DNA of 64,000 bases from Streptomyces griseoluteus. Lineage in GTDB: Bacteria > Actinomycetota > Actinomycetes > Streptomycetales > Streptomycetaceae. The stretch is taken from assembly GCA_000717735.1 (NCBI GenBank), contig JOBE01000036.1, positions 1 through 64,000 on the forward strand, read 5' to 3'. Made by a program: the position numbers and the translations under genes. Of the stretch, positions 54,729 through 64,000 are shown piece by piece (position 1 is the first letter of the stretch; each line of letters starts with the position of its first letter). Under the pieces are notes generated by a model. The model was not told where the DNA came from, did not search any database, and was given only the letters and a program-made list of their open reading frames with translations.

Positions 54729-56289
54729 ATGGAACAAGGGACCTTCCACTGGGGGCACGAGGCCCTTCGCCTCGGCCTCGTCCTCGATGAGGACGGCAGC
54801 CCGCGCCTCACGCACCTCGGACTGCCCGGCGAAGCGCGGACAGTCCCCGGTACATCACTCCCCCTGGTGGAGGTGACAGCCGCGGGTCACGGCCGCGACT
54901 GGTCGGGCAGCCGCCTGGTCGGAACCGCTCTCGGCGGGCGGCTGCGCCACCGGGCCCACGGCGCGGCCGGCGACGCGACTGGCACACGCTGACCGGGCAT
55001 CTCCACGACCCGGAAACCGGGCTGATCGCGGAGGTGACGTACCGGTCACCAGACGGCATCCCCGTGCTGCGCAGTGAAGTGACGCTGCGCAACGAAGGGC
55101 AGACCATCTTGCACCTGGAGTCGGTCAGCACGCTCGCGGTGGGCTGCCTCACCCCACGGGACCCGGCGGCCATCGACGCCACCGACCTGCTGTGGGCGGA
55201 CAACGACTGGCTCGCCGAGTGCCGCTGGCAGCGACAGCCGATGCGCCGTACCACACCCGGCGTCAGCGGACGCGTAACGTACGGGCACGGCAAGGCCGGT
55301 TTCGCCCTGAACGGACAGGGCACCTGGTCCAGTTGCGGACACCTGCCCATGGGAGGCCTGACGGACCGGCGCACCGGACGCAGTTGGGTGTGGCAGATCG
55401 AGCACAACGGCGGGGGCTGGCGCTGGGAGTGCCAAGAACACGACGAGGCGGCCTACGCCGCGCTGTTCGGTCCCACGGACACCCACCACGGCTGGCGGCA
55501 CGCCCTGGAGCCCGGCGCCGTCTTCCGTACCGTACCCGTCCGCGCTGGCCTTCAGCGCCGACGGCGGCTCCGACTCCGCGTTCGCCGCGCTGACCCGCTA
55601 CCGCCGCGCCCAGCGCCGCCCTCACGCCGACCACCAGCGCCTGCCCGTCATCTTCAACGACTACATGAACTGCCTGATGGGCGACCCGACCACCGACAAG
55701 CTGCTGCCGCTCATCGACGCGGCGGCCGCGGCCGGCGCCGAGCACTCCCTCATCGACGCGGGCTGGTACGACGACGGTGACGGCGGCTGGTGGACCAGCG
55801 TCGGCGCCTGGGAGCCGGCCGCCTCTCGCTTCCCCGGCGAGAAGGGGATCCACGAGGTACTGGACCACGTCCGCCGACGCGGCATGGTTCCCGGCCTGTG
55901 GCTGGAGCCGGAAGTCATCGGCGTCCACAGCCCCATGGCCAAATCCCTGCCCGACGAGGCGTTCCTCCGCCGCGACGGCGCCCGCGTCACGGAGACCGGC
56001 CGGCACCACCTGGACCTGCGCCACCCGGCCGCCCGTGCCCACCTGGAGCAGGTCGTGGACCGCCTGGTCGACGAGTGGGGCGTCGGCTACCTCAAGCTCG
56101 ACCACAACATCGACCCCGGCTCAGGCACCAGCGCCCACCCCGGCGAGACCCCGGGCGACGGCCTGCTCGGCCACAACCGGGCGCACCTCGACCGGCTCGA
56201 CGGCGTCCTCGACCGGCACCCCCACCTGGTGGTGGAGAACTGTGCCTCCGGCGGCATGCGTTGGGACGACGCCATGCCCCCGCCGAACA
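54729..56289 (+). pseudogene. GH36 alpha-galactosidase, frameshifted and truncated
   Basis: The N-terminal beta domain begins FHWGHEALRLGLVLDEDGSPRLTHLGLPGE; the frame changes near 54970-54977 and again near 55536-55542. The catalytic barrel shows VIFNDYMNCLMGDPTTDKLLPLIDAAAAAGAEHSLIDAGWYDD, the nucleophile region YLKLDHNID and the acid/base block CASGGMRWDDAM. It breaks off at about 56289, where the sequence turns into another gene. A repaired protein would release galactose from alpha-galactosides. Two LacI operators lie upstream. Confidence 0.75.
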
Positions 56290-56806
56290 CTGCACCACCA
56301 AGGAGCGCCCCGGCTGGCTGACCCTCCGCGCCCGGGGAAGCTCCCTGGACGAGCCCGACGTGGTGTTCACCGGCCGGCGCCAGCAACATGTCGCGTGCCG
56401 GGCGCGCACCCTGGTCGATACCGCGGAGGGGTGCGGCGGCCTCGCCGTCCGGCTCGACGAGCGGCACCACTACGCGATCGAGGTGTCCGGCACGGAGGTA
56501 CGGGCCGTCGCGCGCGTCGGCTCCCTGCGCACGGTCGTGGCCGCGCGGTCCGTGCCCGCCGGGCCGGTGGCCCTCACCGTCACGATCACGGAACCGGCGA
56601 CTCCGCACGGTCCGTGCACGGGACCCGACGTCGTCTCCCTCGGCGTCGAGCAGCCCGGCGGCACGTTCACGGAGCTCGCGACCCTGGACGGCCGCTACCT
56701 GTCGACCGAGGTCGCCGGCGGCTTCACGGGCCGGGTCATCGGCATGTACGCCGCTGAAGGCACGGTCCACTTCGACTGGTTCGACTACGAGCCGCTCGAC
56801 GGCTGA
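56290..56806 (+). pseudogene. C-terminal domain of a GH43-type enzyme joined to the GH36 relic
   Basis: In a different frame from the GH36 part: PGWLTLRARGSSLDEPDVVFTGRRQQHVACRARTLVDT ... LDERHHYAIEVSG ... FTELATLDGRYLSTEVAGGFTGRVIGMYAAEGTVHFDWFDYEPLDG, the beta-sandwich C-terminal domain of GH43 beta-xylosidases. The catalytic five-blade domain is absent. A deletion between two adjacent hydrolase genes is the simplest origin. Confidence 0.7.
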
Positions 56807-56863
56807 GCGGAGGCCCGCTCCCTCTGCCGCCCCGTCCTTCGGCGGAGCCGTGCAGCTCTCATC

Positions 56864-56873
56864 GAAGCGCTTC
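56864..56873. promoter_or_regulatory. LacI-type operator copy 3
   Basis: GAAGCGCTTC, 107 bp before the lacI ATG. Confidence 0.7.
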
Positions 56874-56950
56874 AACGAGGATGGACAACGCGCCATGCCG
56901 GGGATAGGGTCGGCGTACATTTCACGCAGGAGCGATACGCTCACCTGATC

Positions 56951-56960
56951 GAAGCGCTTC
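56951..56960. promoter_or_regulatory. LacI-type operator copy 4
   Basis: GAAGCGCTTC, 87 bp from copy 3 and 20 bp before the lacI ATG, consistent with autoregulation. Confidence 0.7.
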
Positions 56961-56979
56961 ACAAGGCTGGGAGAGCTGG

Positions 56980-57984
56980 ATGGTAACCCTCGCCGAGGTC
57001 GCCCGACACGCCGGAGTGTCGGCGAGCACGGTGAGCTATGTCCTCAGCGGCAAGCGGCCCATCTCCGTGGCCACCCGGCTGCAGGTCGAGCAGAGCATCC
57101 GCGAGCTGGGATACCACCCGAACGCGGGCGCGCGGGCCCTGGCCAGCAGCAGGTCGAACATCATCGCGCTGATGGTTCCCCTGCGCACCGACATGTATGT
57201 GCCGGTGATGATGGAGATCGCCGTCGCGGTCGCCACGACGGCCCGGACGCACGGATACGACGTACTGCTGCTGACCGGCGAGGAGGGTCCCGAAGCCGTC
57301 CGCCGCGTCACCGGCAGTGGTCTCGCCGACGCGATGATCCTCATGGATGTCGAACTCGACGACGAGCGGTTGCCGTTGCTGCGCAGCACCGACCAGCCGT
57401 CCGTACTGATCGGACTGCCCGCCGACACCTCAGGACTGACCTGCGTCGACCTCGACTTCAGGGCGACCGGCGCGTTGTGCGTCGAGCATCTGGCGATGCT
57501 CGGCCATCGCGACATCGCCGTCATCGGCGAGGCCCCCACGGTCTACGAACGGCACACGGGATTCGCCGAGCGCACCCTCGACGGACTCCGCTCCCGGGCA
57601 CGAGAGTTGGGCATCCGGGTGTTGCACCGGCCGTGCGGCGGAGGCTACGACGCGATAACCGCCGTCCTCACCCGCATCCTCGATGAGCGCCCGGGCACTT
57701 CCGGGTTCGTCGTGCAGAACGAGCAGGCGGTCGAGCCATTGCTCGCCCTGCTGCGCCGGCAGGGCCGCGCCGTCCCCGAGGACGTGTCGGTGGTCGCGAT
57801 CTGCCCGGAACAGGTGGCCGTTCAGGCCTCGGTGCGACTGACGTCGGTCTCCATCCCCGCGCAGGAGATGGGCCGGCAGGCGGTGGAGCGCCTGGTCGCC
57901 AAGATCGACGGTCGCGGCACCGACGAAGTCTCGCTGATCGCACCAGAGTTGACGGTGCGGGCGAGTGCCGGGGCGGCGCCCTGA
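56980..57984 (+). CDS. LacI family transcriptional regulator
   Basis: A 334-residue regulator: HTH VTLAEVARHAGVSASTVSYVLSGKRPIS, hinge LGYHPNAGARALASSRS, then the sugar-binding-protein-like domain with CVDLDFRATGALCVEHLAMLGHRDIAVIG. It probably represses the galactosidase and its own gene through the GAAGCGCTTC sites, with a galactose- or xyloglucan-derived inducer (inferred). GGGAGAG precedes ATG 56980. Confidence 0.92.
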   Translation: MVTLAEVARHAGVSASTVSYVLSGKRPISVATRLQVEQSIRELGYHPNAGARALASSRSNIIALMVPLRTDMYVPVMMEIAVAVATTARTHGYDVLLLTGEEGPEAVRRVTGSGLADAMILMDVELDDERLPLLRSTDQPSVLIGLPADTSGLTCVDLDFRATGALCVEHLAMLGHRDIAVIGEAPTVYERHTGFAERTLDGLRSRARELGIRVLHRPCGGGYDAITAVLTRILDERPGTSGFVVQNEQAVEPLLALLRRQGRAVPEDVSVVAICPEQVAVQASVRLTSVSIPAQEMGRQAVERLVAKIDGRGTDEVSLIAPELTVRASAGAAP

Positions 57985-58851
57985 CCGTGGACCGGTGAGA
58001 CGTACTGGGGCGGTGCGACCGTGACGGCCGTATGTAGCGGAGCAGCCGTACCGGAGGGAGTGGCCGGAAGGATGGAGGCCCTCCACCCTCTCCCGCATGT
58101 CCGAGCGACTTCCGTTCACCGCAGGCGCGTGAGACGGGATGAATTGGCCGGGTGTCCTCGTCTCCGCTCGCCCTCACCCTCGCCGACCTCCTGGAGCTAC
58201 CGGCCTTCGGCTCCCGATGCGATCCCGGCCGGGCCCTCGGCAGCATCGCCGCGACCGCCGGGGCGGCGCCCGGTGACCGCCAGTCCGTCGACGACCTCCC
58301 ATCGCTGCTGGACTGGTGAGCAAAGGCCGACCGGCTCACCTCGGTCGGCCGGCAGTCGGCGCAGACGCATGTGCGCCGGCGTCTCACCACCGGGCCCGCG
58401 TCCGGCGACTGATCGCCGAGAATCCCGGGGTCGAGCGGGAGCCGATCGAAATGCCGCCCTGGCAAACCCTCTGGTCGAGCACGGCATGGCCGTCAGCACC
58501 CGCCCACTCGGCCTGGAGGGCATCGGCGCCACCCGGCTCCACCAACTGGGCCGCGCCATGACACGGGCCTCGCGGCGAGCCGACATCCCGTCGGAGCAGT
58601 CGGTGGACGCCCGGTACTCCAGGAGGCGGGCCTGGAGCTCGGGGAGTGCGGCGGCCGACCGGGGCGGCCATCGGTGAGCGCCGTCACCGCTCGGCCGTAC
58701 TCGGGTGTGAGGGGTGACGACGACCCGCTCTGCGCTCGGATCACCGAACACAAGGGCGCGCCGTGACGGCCGTTGCCGCTCAGGAAGCCGGCCTCCCGAC
58801 GGGCGGCCGGGTGTGGCTCCCCGGTGCCGTGGACGGGTCCGTCGACAGCGG
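57985..58851. other. 867-bp stretch without a supported gene
   Basis: Fragments such as LALTLADLLELPAFGSRCD (about 58160-58220) and RVRRLIAENPGVEREPIEM (about 58395-58450) look gene-like, but in different frames, without ribosome sites; I cannot assign a family. Probably decayed coding DNA. Confidence 0.4.
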
Positions 58852-59666
58852 TCACGGCCGGAGCACCGCCACGCCGTAGCGGCCGAGGGTGACCCGGTCG
58901 GTGACGGCGTTCCCCGTGAGGAGGTCATGGTGAGTGCCGGGCACCTCGACGGTCACCGGCTCGCGGCCGTGGTTGAGCACGAACAGCGCGTCGCCCCGGC
59001 GGACGGCCTCGACCTGCTCGGGGAGGCCGTCGAGCACCGGCCGGACGCCTGCGGCGGAGGCGATCCGGGCCAGCAGGTCGCGCAGCGCCTCCGGCTCCGG
59101 GAGCGTGGAGACGTACCAGGCCCGGCCCTTGCGCAGGACGGCGGGCAGTCCGTCGAGTTCACCGCCTTCGTAGGGCACGGTCTCGTCGGCGGAACCGTCG
59201 GCCTCCAGCTCCTCCGACCACAGGGACGCCCTGAAGCTGGCCGTCCTGGGCGCCGGCCCACCAGGCGTGCCAGTCATGCAGGATCGCGATGTCCGCGGTG
59301 ATGGTCCGGCCGGCCGTCTCGGCGGCGATCCGCTCCAGCTCCGCGCCGAGCTGCTTGACCTCCTGGTACGTCCGGCCCTCCTCCCCGGCATGACCGACCA
59401 TGCCGGAGTGGAACTTCTCCGCGCCCTGCCGGGACTGCCGCCACTGGAAGTAGCAGACGGCGTCGGCAGCCCGGGCCACGGCCTGCAGGGACCAGAGCCG
59501 GTTGATGCCCCGGGGCTTGGGGTGGTTCACGCCTCGCCAGTTGACGGGCCCGGCGGCCTGCTCCATGAGCATCCACGGCCCGCGCGCCTGGGAGCGGGTC
59601 ATGTACCGGGTTGTAGTCGCCGCCGAAGAGAAGGCGGCCGCGGGTCGCGTCGCTCAGGCCGGGCAT
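58852..59666 (-). pseudogene. GH42 beta-galactosidase with internal deletions
   Basis: ATG 59666 begins MPGLSDATRGRLLFGGDYNP, the true GH42 start. It then jumps to RSQARGPWMLMEQAAGPVNWRGVNHPKPRG (nucleophile Glu in MEQ) ... AVCYFQWRQSRQGAEKFHSGMVGHAG, and after a second break near 59250 to ASLWSEELEADGSAD ... VEAVRRGDALFVLNHGREPVTVEVPG to 58852. About 60 percent of the barrel and the acid/base Glu region are gone and two frame changes remain. The start overlaps the GH74 stop (TGATG). Confidence 0.75.
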
Positions 59667-61888
59667 CAGACGGGCTCCCCGTACTGTACGCCGCGCCCGT
59701 TGGTGCCGAGGTAGACCCGGCCGTACACGCGCGGATCGCCGGTGACGGCCCGGCCGATCCAGCCCCACTGGTGCTGGTCGTCGTTGATCCGCACCCAGCT
59801 CCTCGCCTCGTCGTCGGAGCGGTGCACCGCGTTGAGGCCCTCGGTCGCGCCGACCATGTAGATCGCCGGGTAGGTGGCGCCCGGGGCGGCCTTGCCGAAG
59901 CCCAGGGTGTGCGAGGACCGGCAGCTGCCGACCTTGGTGAAGGTGGCGCCGCTGTCGGTGGAGCGGTACAGCCCGGCCTCCTTCGCGCTGAGCCACAGAT
60001 CACCGGAGCGCCCCGGTGCCGCGGTCAGCTGGAACTGCGCGTCGCCCGAGGGCAGGTCGGTGGCCGTGGCGGTGAAGGTCAGGCCGCTGTCGGTGCTGGC
60101 GTGGACCGTGCCGGCGGTCGTGTCGTAGGCGTAGAAGAGCGTCGGGTCCATGGGGTCGGCGACCAGGACGGCGCCCCTCGGGACGGAGGTGGCCTCGGAC
60201 CAGGTGGCGCCGTTGTCCGTCGAGCGGTACGCCGGGTTGACGGTGCCGTTCGAGGACCCGAGGGACCACAGAAGCACACTGCCGTCGGCGTTGGTGACGA
60301 TCGGGCCGGGCGCGTCCTTGGCGGCGGCCGGCTGTGACGCGAAGGGCGACCAGGTCTGTCCGCCATCGTTCGACCAGGCGCCGTTGACGCTCCCGCTCCA
60401 GCCGGTGCGCACGACATACGAGGGCCGGGCCGCGGCCTGGGCGAGTCCCGTCGTCGAACCGAACACGGGGTTCGATGCCATGCCGCGCGAAGGGGATGCC
60501 GTGAGCGACTCGTGGTACATCACGCCGATGTCGCCGTTGCCGCTGATCAGATGCGCCTCTCCGACCGGCGGTGAGATCAGATGGAGGATGGCGGTCTCCT
60601 CCAGGCCGCGGATCTGCGGCGCCCAGCGCCTGAGGTCGCGCGTGCCGTACAGGGTCGCGCCGGTGCCGTAGACGACGTGCCTGGAGTCGAACGGGTCGAG
60701 GCCGAGGGCCTGGATCCACCAGCCGAACTTGGGCTCGTCGCCTCCCCACTTGAGGTAGGGGGTCTCGGAGACGTCGAGGACGGCCTCGTCCTTCAGGGAC
60801 GTCCAGGTGCGGCCGCCGTCGGTGGACCGGAAGACGGTGTCGATCTCGGACCAGCGGTTGTTGGTGGACACGACGAGCGTCCCCGGCCGACGGGCGTCGA
60901 CGGCGACACCGCCGTAGCCGAAGGCGTCGGTCCCGCCGTCGCTCGTCACCCCGCCGGGCTTCACGGGGGTGACCTCGGTCCACATCCCGTTCGTCGTCAG
61001 CAGCTTGTGCACGCTGCCGTCGGACTGACCGTTGGGGCCGGGGGCGTTGGCATACGTCACGTACAGCTCGCGGGTGAGGCGGTCGTACGCGGCGCGGATC
61101 GGCACCCTGGCGGCGGTGCCGGTCGGCTGCCCGGGGACGGGCTCCCACGTCTTTCCGTCGGACGTGCGGTACAGGTTGGGGCGGTCGGCGGTGCCGTCGG
61201 AGTCGCCCCAGGCGGCGTAGACGGTACGGCCCGCGGCGACCAGGAGAGTGATGCCCTGACCGGTGGCGCTCGGAGTGGCGGGGAAGGCCGCGGGCTGCCA
61301 AGTGGCGCCTCGATCAGTCGACTTGAGCAGCCCGTCGTGCCGGGTTCCGAGCCACAGCGTGTCGCAGTTCCGCGGGTCGACCAAAAGCCGTTCACCGCAT
61401 CCGCGCCCGTCCTCGTTGGCTCCGAGCTTCACGGTGAGGTCCGCGCGCTTCCAGGTGGCACCCCGGTCCTCGGACCGCAGCACGGCCCCGTTGCCGGCCC
61501 AGGGCTGCGTGTACGTACCGAGGGCCAGGTACAGCCTGTTCCGGTGGGTCGGGTCGACGGCCATGGCCTCGACGCCGAGGAGGTTCCAGTCGTCCCAGCC
61601 GAGGTGGTCGGTCAGCGGGATCCAGCGGTCGGTGCGGTCGTCCCAGCGGTAGGCACCCCCGATGTCAGTCCTGGCGTAGGCAAGCCCCCGTACCGACGGG
61701 TGGAACAGCACCCCGCTGATGAACCCGGTACCGCCCATGACGGCGCCGCGCCACCGGTAGCCGCTCTCGGCGACGGCCGAGGGGGTGGCGGCCTGCGCCT
61801 GCCCCGAAACCACGGGCAGGGAGACGACCGCGGCGGCGGCAGCGGAACCGGCGAGAACGGAGCGCCTGCTGAGGTGGAACGTACGCAT
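59666..61888 (-). CDS. Tat-exported GH74 xyloglucanase-type enzyme
   Basis: A 740-residue secreted glycoside hydrolase. A twin-arginine signal (SRRSVLAGSAAAAAVVSLPVV) is followed by the GH74 tandem beta-propellers: YRWRGAVMGGTGFISGVLFHPSVRGLAYARTDIGGAYRWDD, and many Asp-box-like turns (STDGGRTWTSL, SNDGGQTWSPF, STDNGATWSEA). The early TDIGGAYRWD holds the catalytic Asp region. It cleaves xyloglucan-type beta-1,4-glucan. It follows two sugar permease genes and leads into a GH42 relic. Confidence 0.88.
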   Translation of the reverse strand: MRTFHLSRRSVLAGSAAAAAVVSLPVVSGQAQAATPSAVAESGYRWRGAVMGGTGFISGVLFHPSVRGLAYARTDIGGAYRWDDRTDRWIPLTDHLGWDDWNLLGVEAMAVDPTHRNRLYLALGTYTQPWAGNGAVLRSEDRGATWKRADLTVKLGANEDGRGCGERLLVDPRNCDTLWLGTRHDGLLKSTDRGATWQPAAFPATPSATGQGITLLVAAGRTVYAAWGDSDGTADRPNLYRTSDGKTWEPVPGQPTGTAARVPIRAAYDRLTRELYVTYANAPGPNGQSDGSVHKLLTTNGMWTEVTPVKPGGVTSDGGTDAFGYGGVAVDARRPGTLVVSTNNRWSEIDTVFRSTDGGRTWTSLKDEAVLDVSETPYLKWGGDEPKFGWWIQALGLDPFDSRHVVYGTGATLYGTRDLRRWAPQIRGLEETAILHLISPPVGEAHLISGNGDIGVMYHESLTASPSRGMASNPVFGSTTGLAQAAARPSYVVRTGWSGSVNGAWSNDGGQTWSPFASQPAAAKDAPGPIVTNADGSVLLWSLGSSNGTVNPAYRSTDNGATWSEATSVPRGAVLVADPMDPTLFYAYDTTAGTVHASTDSGLTFTATATDLPSGDAQFQLTAAPGRSGDLWLSAKEAGLYRSTDSGATFTKVGSCRSSHTLGFGKAAPGATYPAIYMVGATEGLNAVHRSDDEARSWVRINDDQHQWGWIGRAVTGDPRVYGRVYLGTNGRGVQYGEPV

Positions 61889-61992
61889 GACATACCTCGG
61901 TCCTGAGACGAAAGGGGGAGATTCGAGCTGGGATCAGGGGCGCGGGGCCATGTCGATGTGCGGCTCCGCCGCGTGGGCGCGACCAGAGGGCG

Positions 61993-62919
61993 TCAGCCCT
62001 TGATGGCTCCCGTGAGCATGCCCTTCTTGAAATGCCGCTGGACGAACGGGGAGGCCAGCGCGACCGGGATCAGCGCGAGGACCATGACGGCCATCTGCAG
62101 TCCCAGGGAGGAGAGTTGGCCGGTGCGGACCGCCTGCTGGAGGCCGGCCGGCGCCTCGGTGTTCTTCTGGACCAGCTGGATGAGCACGTTCTGCAGCGGC
62201 ATCATCTGCTGGTCGCTGAGGTAGATGGACGCGTTGAACCAGGCGCTCCAGTACCCGACCGCGTAGAACAGCGAGATGACGGCAAGCACCGCGCGCGACA
62301 GCGGCATGATGATGGTCAGCAGGATGCGCGTCTCACTGGCCCCGTCGATGCGGGCGGACTCGGTGAGTTCGGGTGAGATCCCCATGAAGAAGGCCCGCAG
62401 GACGAGGATGTTGAAGACACTGACGGCGCTGGGCAGGATCAGCGACACATAGGTGTCGGTGAGGCCCAGCGACTGCACCAGAAGGTACGTCGGAATGAGG
62501 CCGGCCCCGAAGAACATGGTCGTCATGATGGCCATCAGGAAGAACCGATGGCCCAGACTCCCCGGCCGCGACAGGCCGTAGGCCGCCAGCACCGACACCG
62601 TCATCGAGAACAGCGTGCCGAAGAGCGTGACACCGACCGAGACCATGATCGCCCGGCTGACCTGGCCTCCGCTGAGCAGTTCCGTGTAGTTGACGAAGGT
62701 GATGCCCTGGGGGATCACGACGAGGCCGCCGACCTGGTCGATCACGGGCTTCGGGGAGAGGCTGGTGACGATCACGATCCACAGCGGACCGAGCACCCCC
62801 AGACAGCAGAGCACGAGGAAGCCGCCCTTGGCGGTGAGTCCCGCCTTGCTCGGCGGCTCCTCCCACACAGGGCGGGCGGGAGCCTTGAGGCTGCGGATGA
62901 GCTGCGTGTTGAGGCTCAC
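61993..62919 (-). CDS. Carbohydrate ABC transporter permease, MalG/LplC-type
   Basis: A 308-residue permease with six helices, e.g. GGFLVLCCLGVLGPLWIVIVTSL and RFFLMAIMTTMFFGAGLIPTYLLV, and the EAA-loop ESARIDGASETRILLTIIMPLSRAVL. It imports oligosaccharides with the gene upstream as partner. GTG 62919 overlaps the stop of that gene (GTGA). The gene for the ATPase is not here, as usual for Streptomyces, where MsiK-type ATPases are shared. Confidence 0.9.
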   Translation of the reverse strand: MSLNTQLIRSLKAPARPVWEEPPSKAGLTAKGGFLVLCCLGVLGPLWIVIVTSLSPKPVIDQVGGLVVIPQGITFVNYTELLSGGQVSRAIMVSVGVTLFGTLFSMTVSVLAAYGLSRPGSLGHRFFLMAIMTTMFFGAGLIPTYLLVQSLGLTDTYVSLILPSAVSVFNILVLRAFFMGISPELTESARIDGASETRILLTIIMPLSRAVLAVISLFYAVGYWSAWFNASIYLSDQQMMPLQNVLIQLVQKNTEAPAGLQQAVRTGQLSSLGLQMAVMVLALIPVALASPFVQRHFKKGMLTGAIKG

Positions 62920-63977
62920 TTCTTGTACACCCCCTGCTGGCCCAGCAGGTGCGCGAACTTGTTCGCGCCCAGGACGAGACAGACTCCGATGAGTCCCTTG
63001 GCCAGGCCGACCGCGGCCGCGTAGCTGAAGTCGCCGTTCTGGATACCCATGTTCCACACGTACGTGTCGAGGACCTCGCTGGCCCCCGCGCCGACCGCGT
63101 ACCGCTGGAGCAGGAACTGCTCGAATCCGACGCTCAGCGCGTCGCCCACCCTGAGGACGAGGAGCAGGGCGATCACCGGGCGCAGTGCGGGCAGCGTGAT
63201 GTGCCACATGCGTCGCCAGCGCCCCGCGCCGTCCATGGCGGCGGCCTCGTACAGGTCGGTGCTGACGGCGGACAGCGCCGCGAGGAAGACGATGATCCCC
63301 CAGCCGGCGTCCTTCCACACGGCCTGCGCGGTGACCAGATACTTGAAGAGGTCCGCGTCGGTCATCAGGTCGAAGCCGCTCCACCCGTGCTCCTCGAGGG
63401 TCTGCGCGATGATGCCCGCGCCGCCGAGGATCTGCTGGAACACGGTGACGACGAGGACCCACGAGAAGAAGTGCGGCAGATACATGATCGCCTGGGCCAC
63501 GGCCCGCACCCGGGGCCTGATCACGCTGTTGATGACCAGCGCGAGGGCGATGGGGACGGGGAAGAACAGCACCAGTTGGAGTACGAACAGGACGACGGTG
63601 TTCTTCGTGGCGCTCCAGAACAGCGGGTCGCCGAGCATCCGCGAGAACTGCTCCACGCCGACCCAGGGGCTGTGGAAGATCGCCGTGATGCCGTTGCTGG
63701 AGACATATGGGTCGTAGTCCTGGAAGGCGACGACGTTGCCGAGCAGCGGGACGTAGTTGAAGAGCAGGAGCAGGGCGATGACGGGCAGCGTCATCAGGAT
63801 GAGCGCGCGGTCGCGGCGCCACCGGACCCGGAGGGGGACCTTGCCCGCCTTGCCCGCCTTGGCGGCCCTGCGCGGCACGCTCTCCTTCACGGTGGCCGCG
63901 GCGACCGCGGGCCTCGGCTCCTCGACGGCCGCGCCGGGACGCGTCCCGTCGGGCCTGCTCCCGGCCATGATGGACAT
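62916..63977 (-). CDS. Carbohydrate ABC transporter permease, MalF/LplB-type
   Basis: A 353-residue permease. A basic N-terminal tail (RRAAKAGKAGKVPLRVRWRRD) precedes LILMTLPVIALLLLFNYVPLLG and other helices; the EAA loop is DLYEAAAMDGAGRWRRMWHITLPAL. It pairs with the permease after it. The ATG overlaps the stop of the gene before it (TGATG). Confidence 0.9.
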   Translation of the reverse strand: MSIMAGSRPDGTRPGAAVEEPRPAVAAATVKESVPRRAAKAGKAGKVPLRVRWRRDRALILMTLPVIALLLLFNYVPLLGNVVAFQDYDPYVSSNGITAIFHSPWVGVEQFSRMLGDPLFWSATKNTVVLFVLQLVLFFPVPIALALVINSVIRPRVRAVAQAIMYLPHFFSWVLVVTVFQQILGGAGIIAQTLEEHGWSGFDLMTDADLFKYLVTAQAVWKDAGWGIIVFLAALSAVSTDLYEAAAMDGAGRWRRMWHITLPALRPVIALLLVLRVGDALSVGFEQFLLQRYAVGAGASEVLDTYVWNMGIQNGDFSYAAAVGLAKGLIGVCLVLGANKFAHLLGQQGVYKK

Positions 63978-64000
63978 CAGTTGCCGCTGCCGTTCTTGTC
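63977..64000 (-). CDS. End of an upstream gene, probably the sugar-binding protein (partial)
   Basis: Only the last seven codons (DKNGSGN) and TGA lie in the window. By position, ahead of two permeases, it should encode the extracellular solute-binding lipoprotein, but the sequence visible cannot confirm it. Confidence 0.5.
   Translation of the reverse strand, partial: DKNGSGN

Noticed and set aside
58149..58315. PucR-like regulator fragment
   Set aside because: LTLADLLELPAF is suggestive, but the frame ends quickly and no further PucR block was found.
45000..59000. Integrated genomic island or prophage
   Set aside because: Many relics and one IS end are present, but no integrase, tRNA gene, attachment repeats or phage structural genes were seen.

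Overview
The window looks like chromosomal DNA of a Streptomyces species or a close relative. Coding sequence is very GC-rich, GTG and TTG starts are common, and many start/stop pairs overlap by 4 bp (ATGA or GTGA). Family content also fits: a complete conservon (CvnA-B-C-D), a DUF6126-type small membrane protein, a Trypco/CU044_2847-type protein, an F420-dependent PPOX-fold enzyme, a polysaccharide-deacetylase lipoprotein and an SNF2-SWIM pair. I see no tRNA, rRNA, CRISPR array or replication origin.

0-12 kb: an M20 amidohydrolase and a cupin protein, then a secreted polyhydroxybutyrate-depolymerase-like esterase. Next comes a broken polyamine-type ABC transporter locus: a cache-domain protein and two permeases, carrying at least four frameshifts in total, with no ATPase or binding-protein gene nearby. 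Then a Trypco-type protein, a secreted L,D-transpeptidase, a divergent SRPBCC/PadR pair sharing a palindromic operator, a Bcp-type peroxiredoxin, a SHOCT membrane protein, and a chimeric gene whose last ~72 codons look like the end of a flavohemoglobin.

12-30.8 kb: an I36-type inhibitor coupled to a lipoprotein gene, a deacetylase lipoprotein, an ATP-dependent DNA ligase, a stand-alone roadblock protein, the conservon with an MHYT-domain membrane protein upstream, a methyltransferase, an unidentified multiply broken gene near 25.3-26.0 kb, a secreted esterase, a MOSC protein and a fatty-acid desaturase.

30.8-45.5 kb: an SNF2 helicase overlapping a SWIM-finger gene, a septum-formation-like membrane protein, folD behind a ZTP (pfl) riboswitch, and a GAF regulator next to an ExaC-type aldehyde dehydrogenase. 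A tightly coupled five-gene operon follows: ArsR - SulP/STAS transporter - PNPOx-like protein - HATPase anti-sigma-like kinase - STAS protein. It faces a paralogous STAS gene across a strong bidirectional terminator, and a second ArsR paralogue with its own palindromic operator lies just beyond.

45.5-59 kb is a gene graveyard. It holds relics of a NuoB/hydrogenase small subunit, a TerD protein, an IS5-like transposase, the 3' end of a second aldehyde dehydrogenase, a SpoIIE/PP2C phosphatase and a GDSL esterase, between intact hypothetical genes, tatA and an AraC-Gfo/Idh pair.

54-64 kb: a glycan-utilisation locus, partly decayed. It has a LacI regulator with two copies of the palindrome GAAGCGCTTC upstream and two more in front of a broken GH36 alpha-galactosidase, which is joined to the tail of a GH43-type enzyme. 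The opposite strand carries a binding protein (only its end is inside the window), two permeases, a Tat-exported GH74 xyloglucanase and an internally deleted GH42 beta-galactosidase. Together they suggest uptake and breakdown of xyloglucan or galactosylated oligosaccharides, with the intracellular galactosidases now lost.
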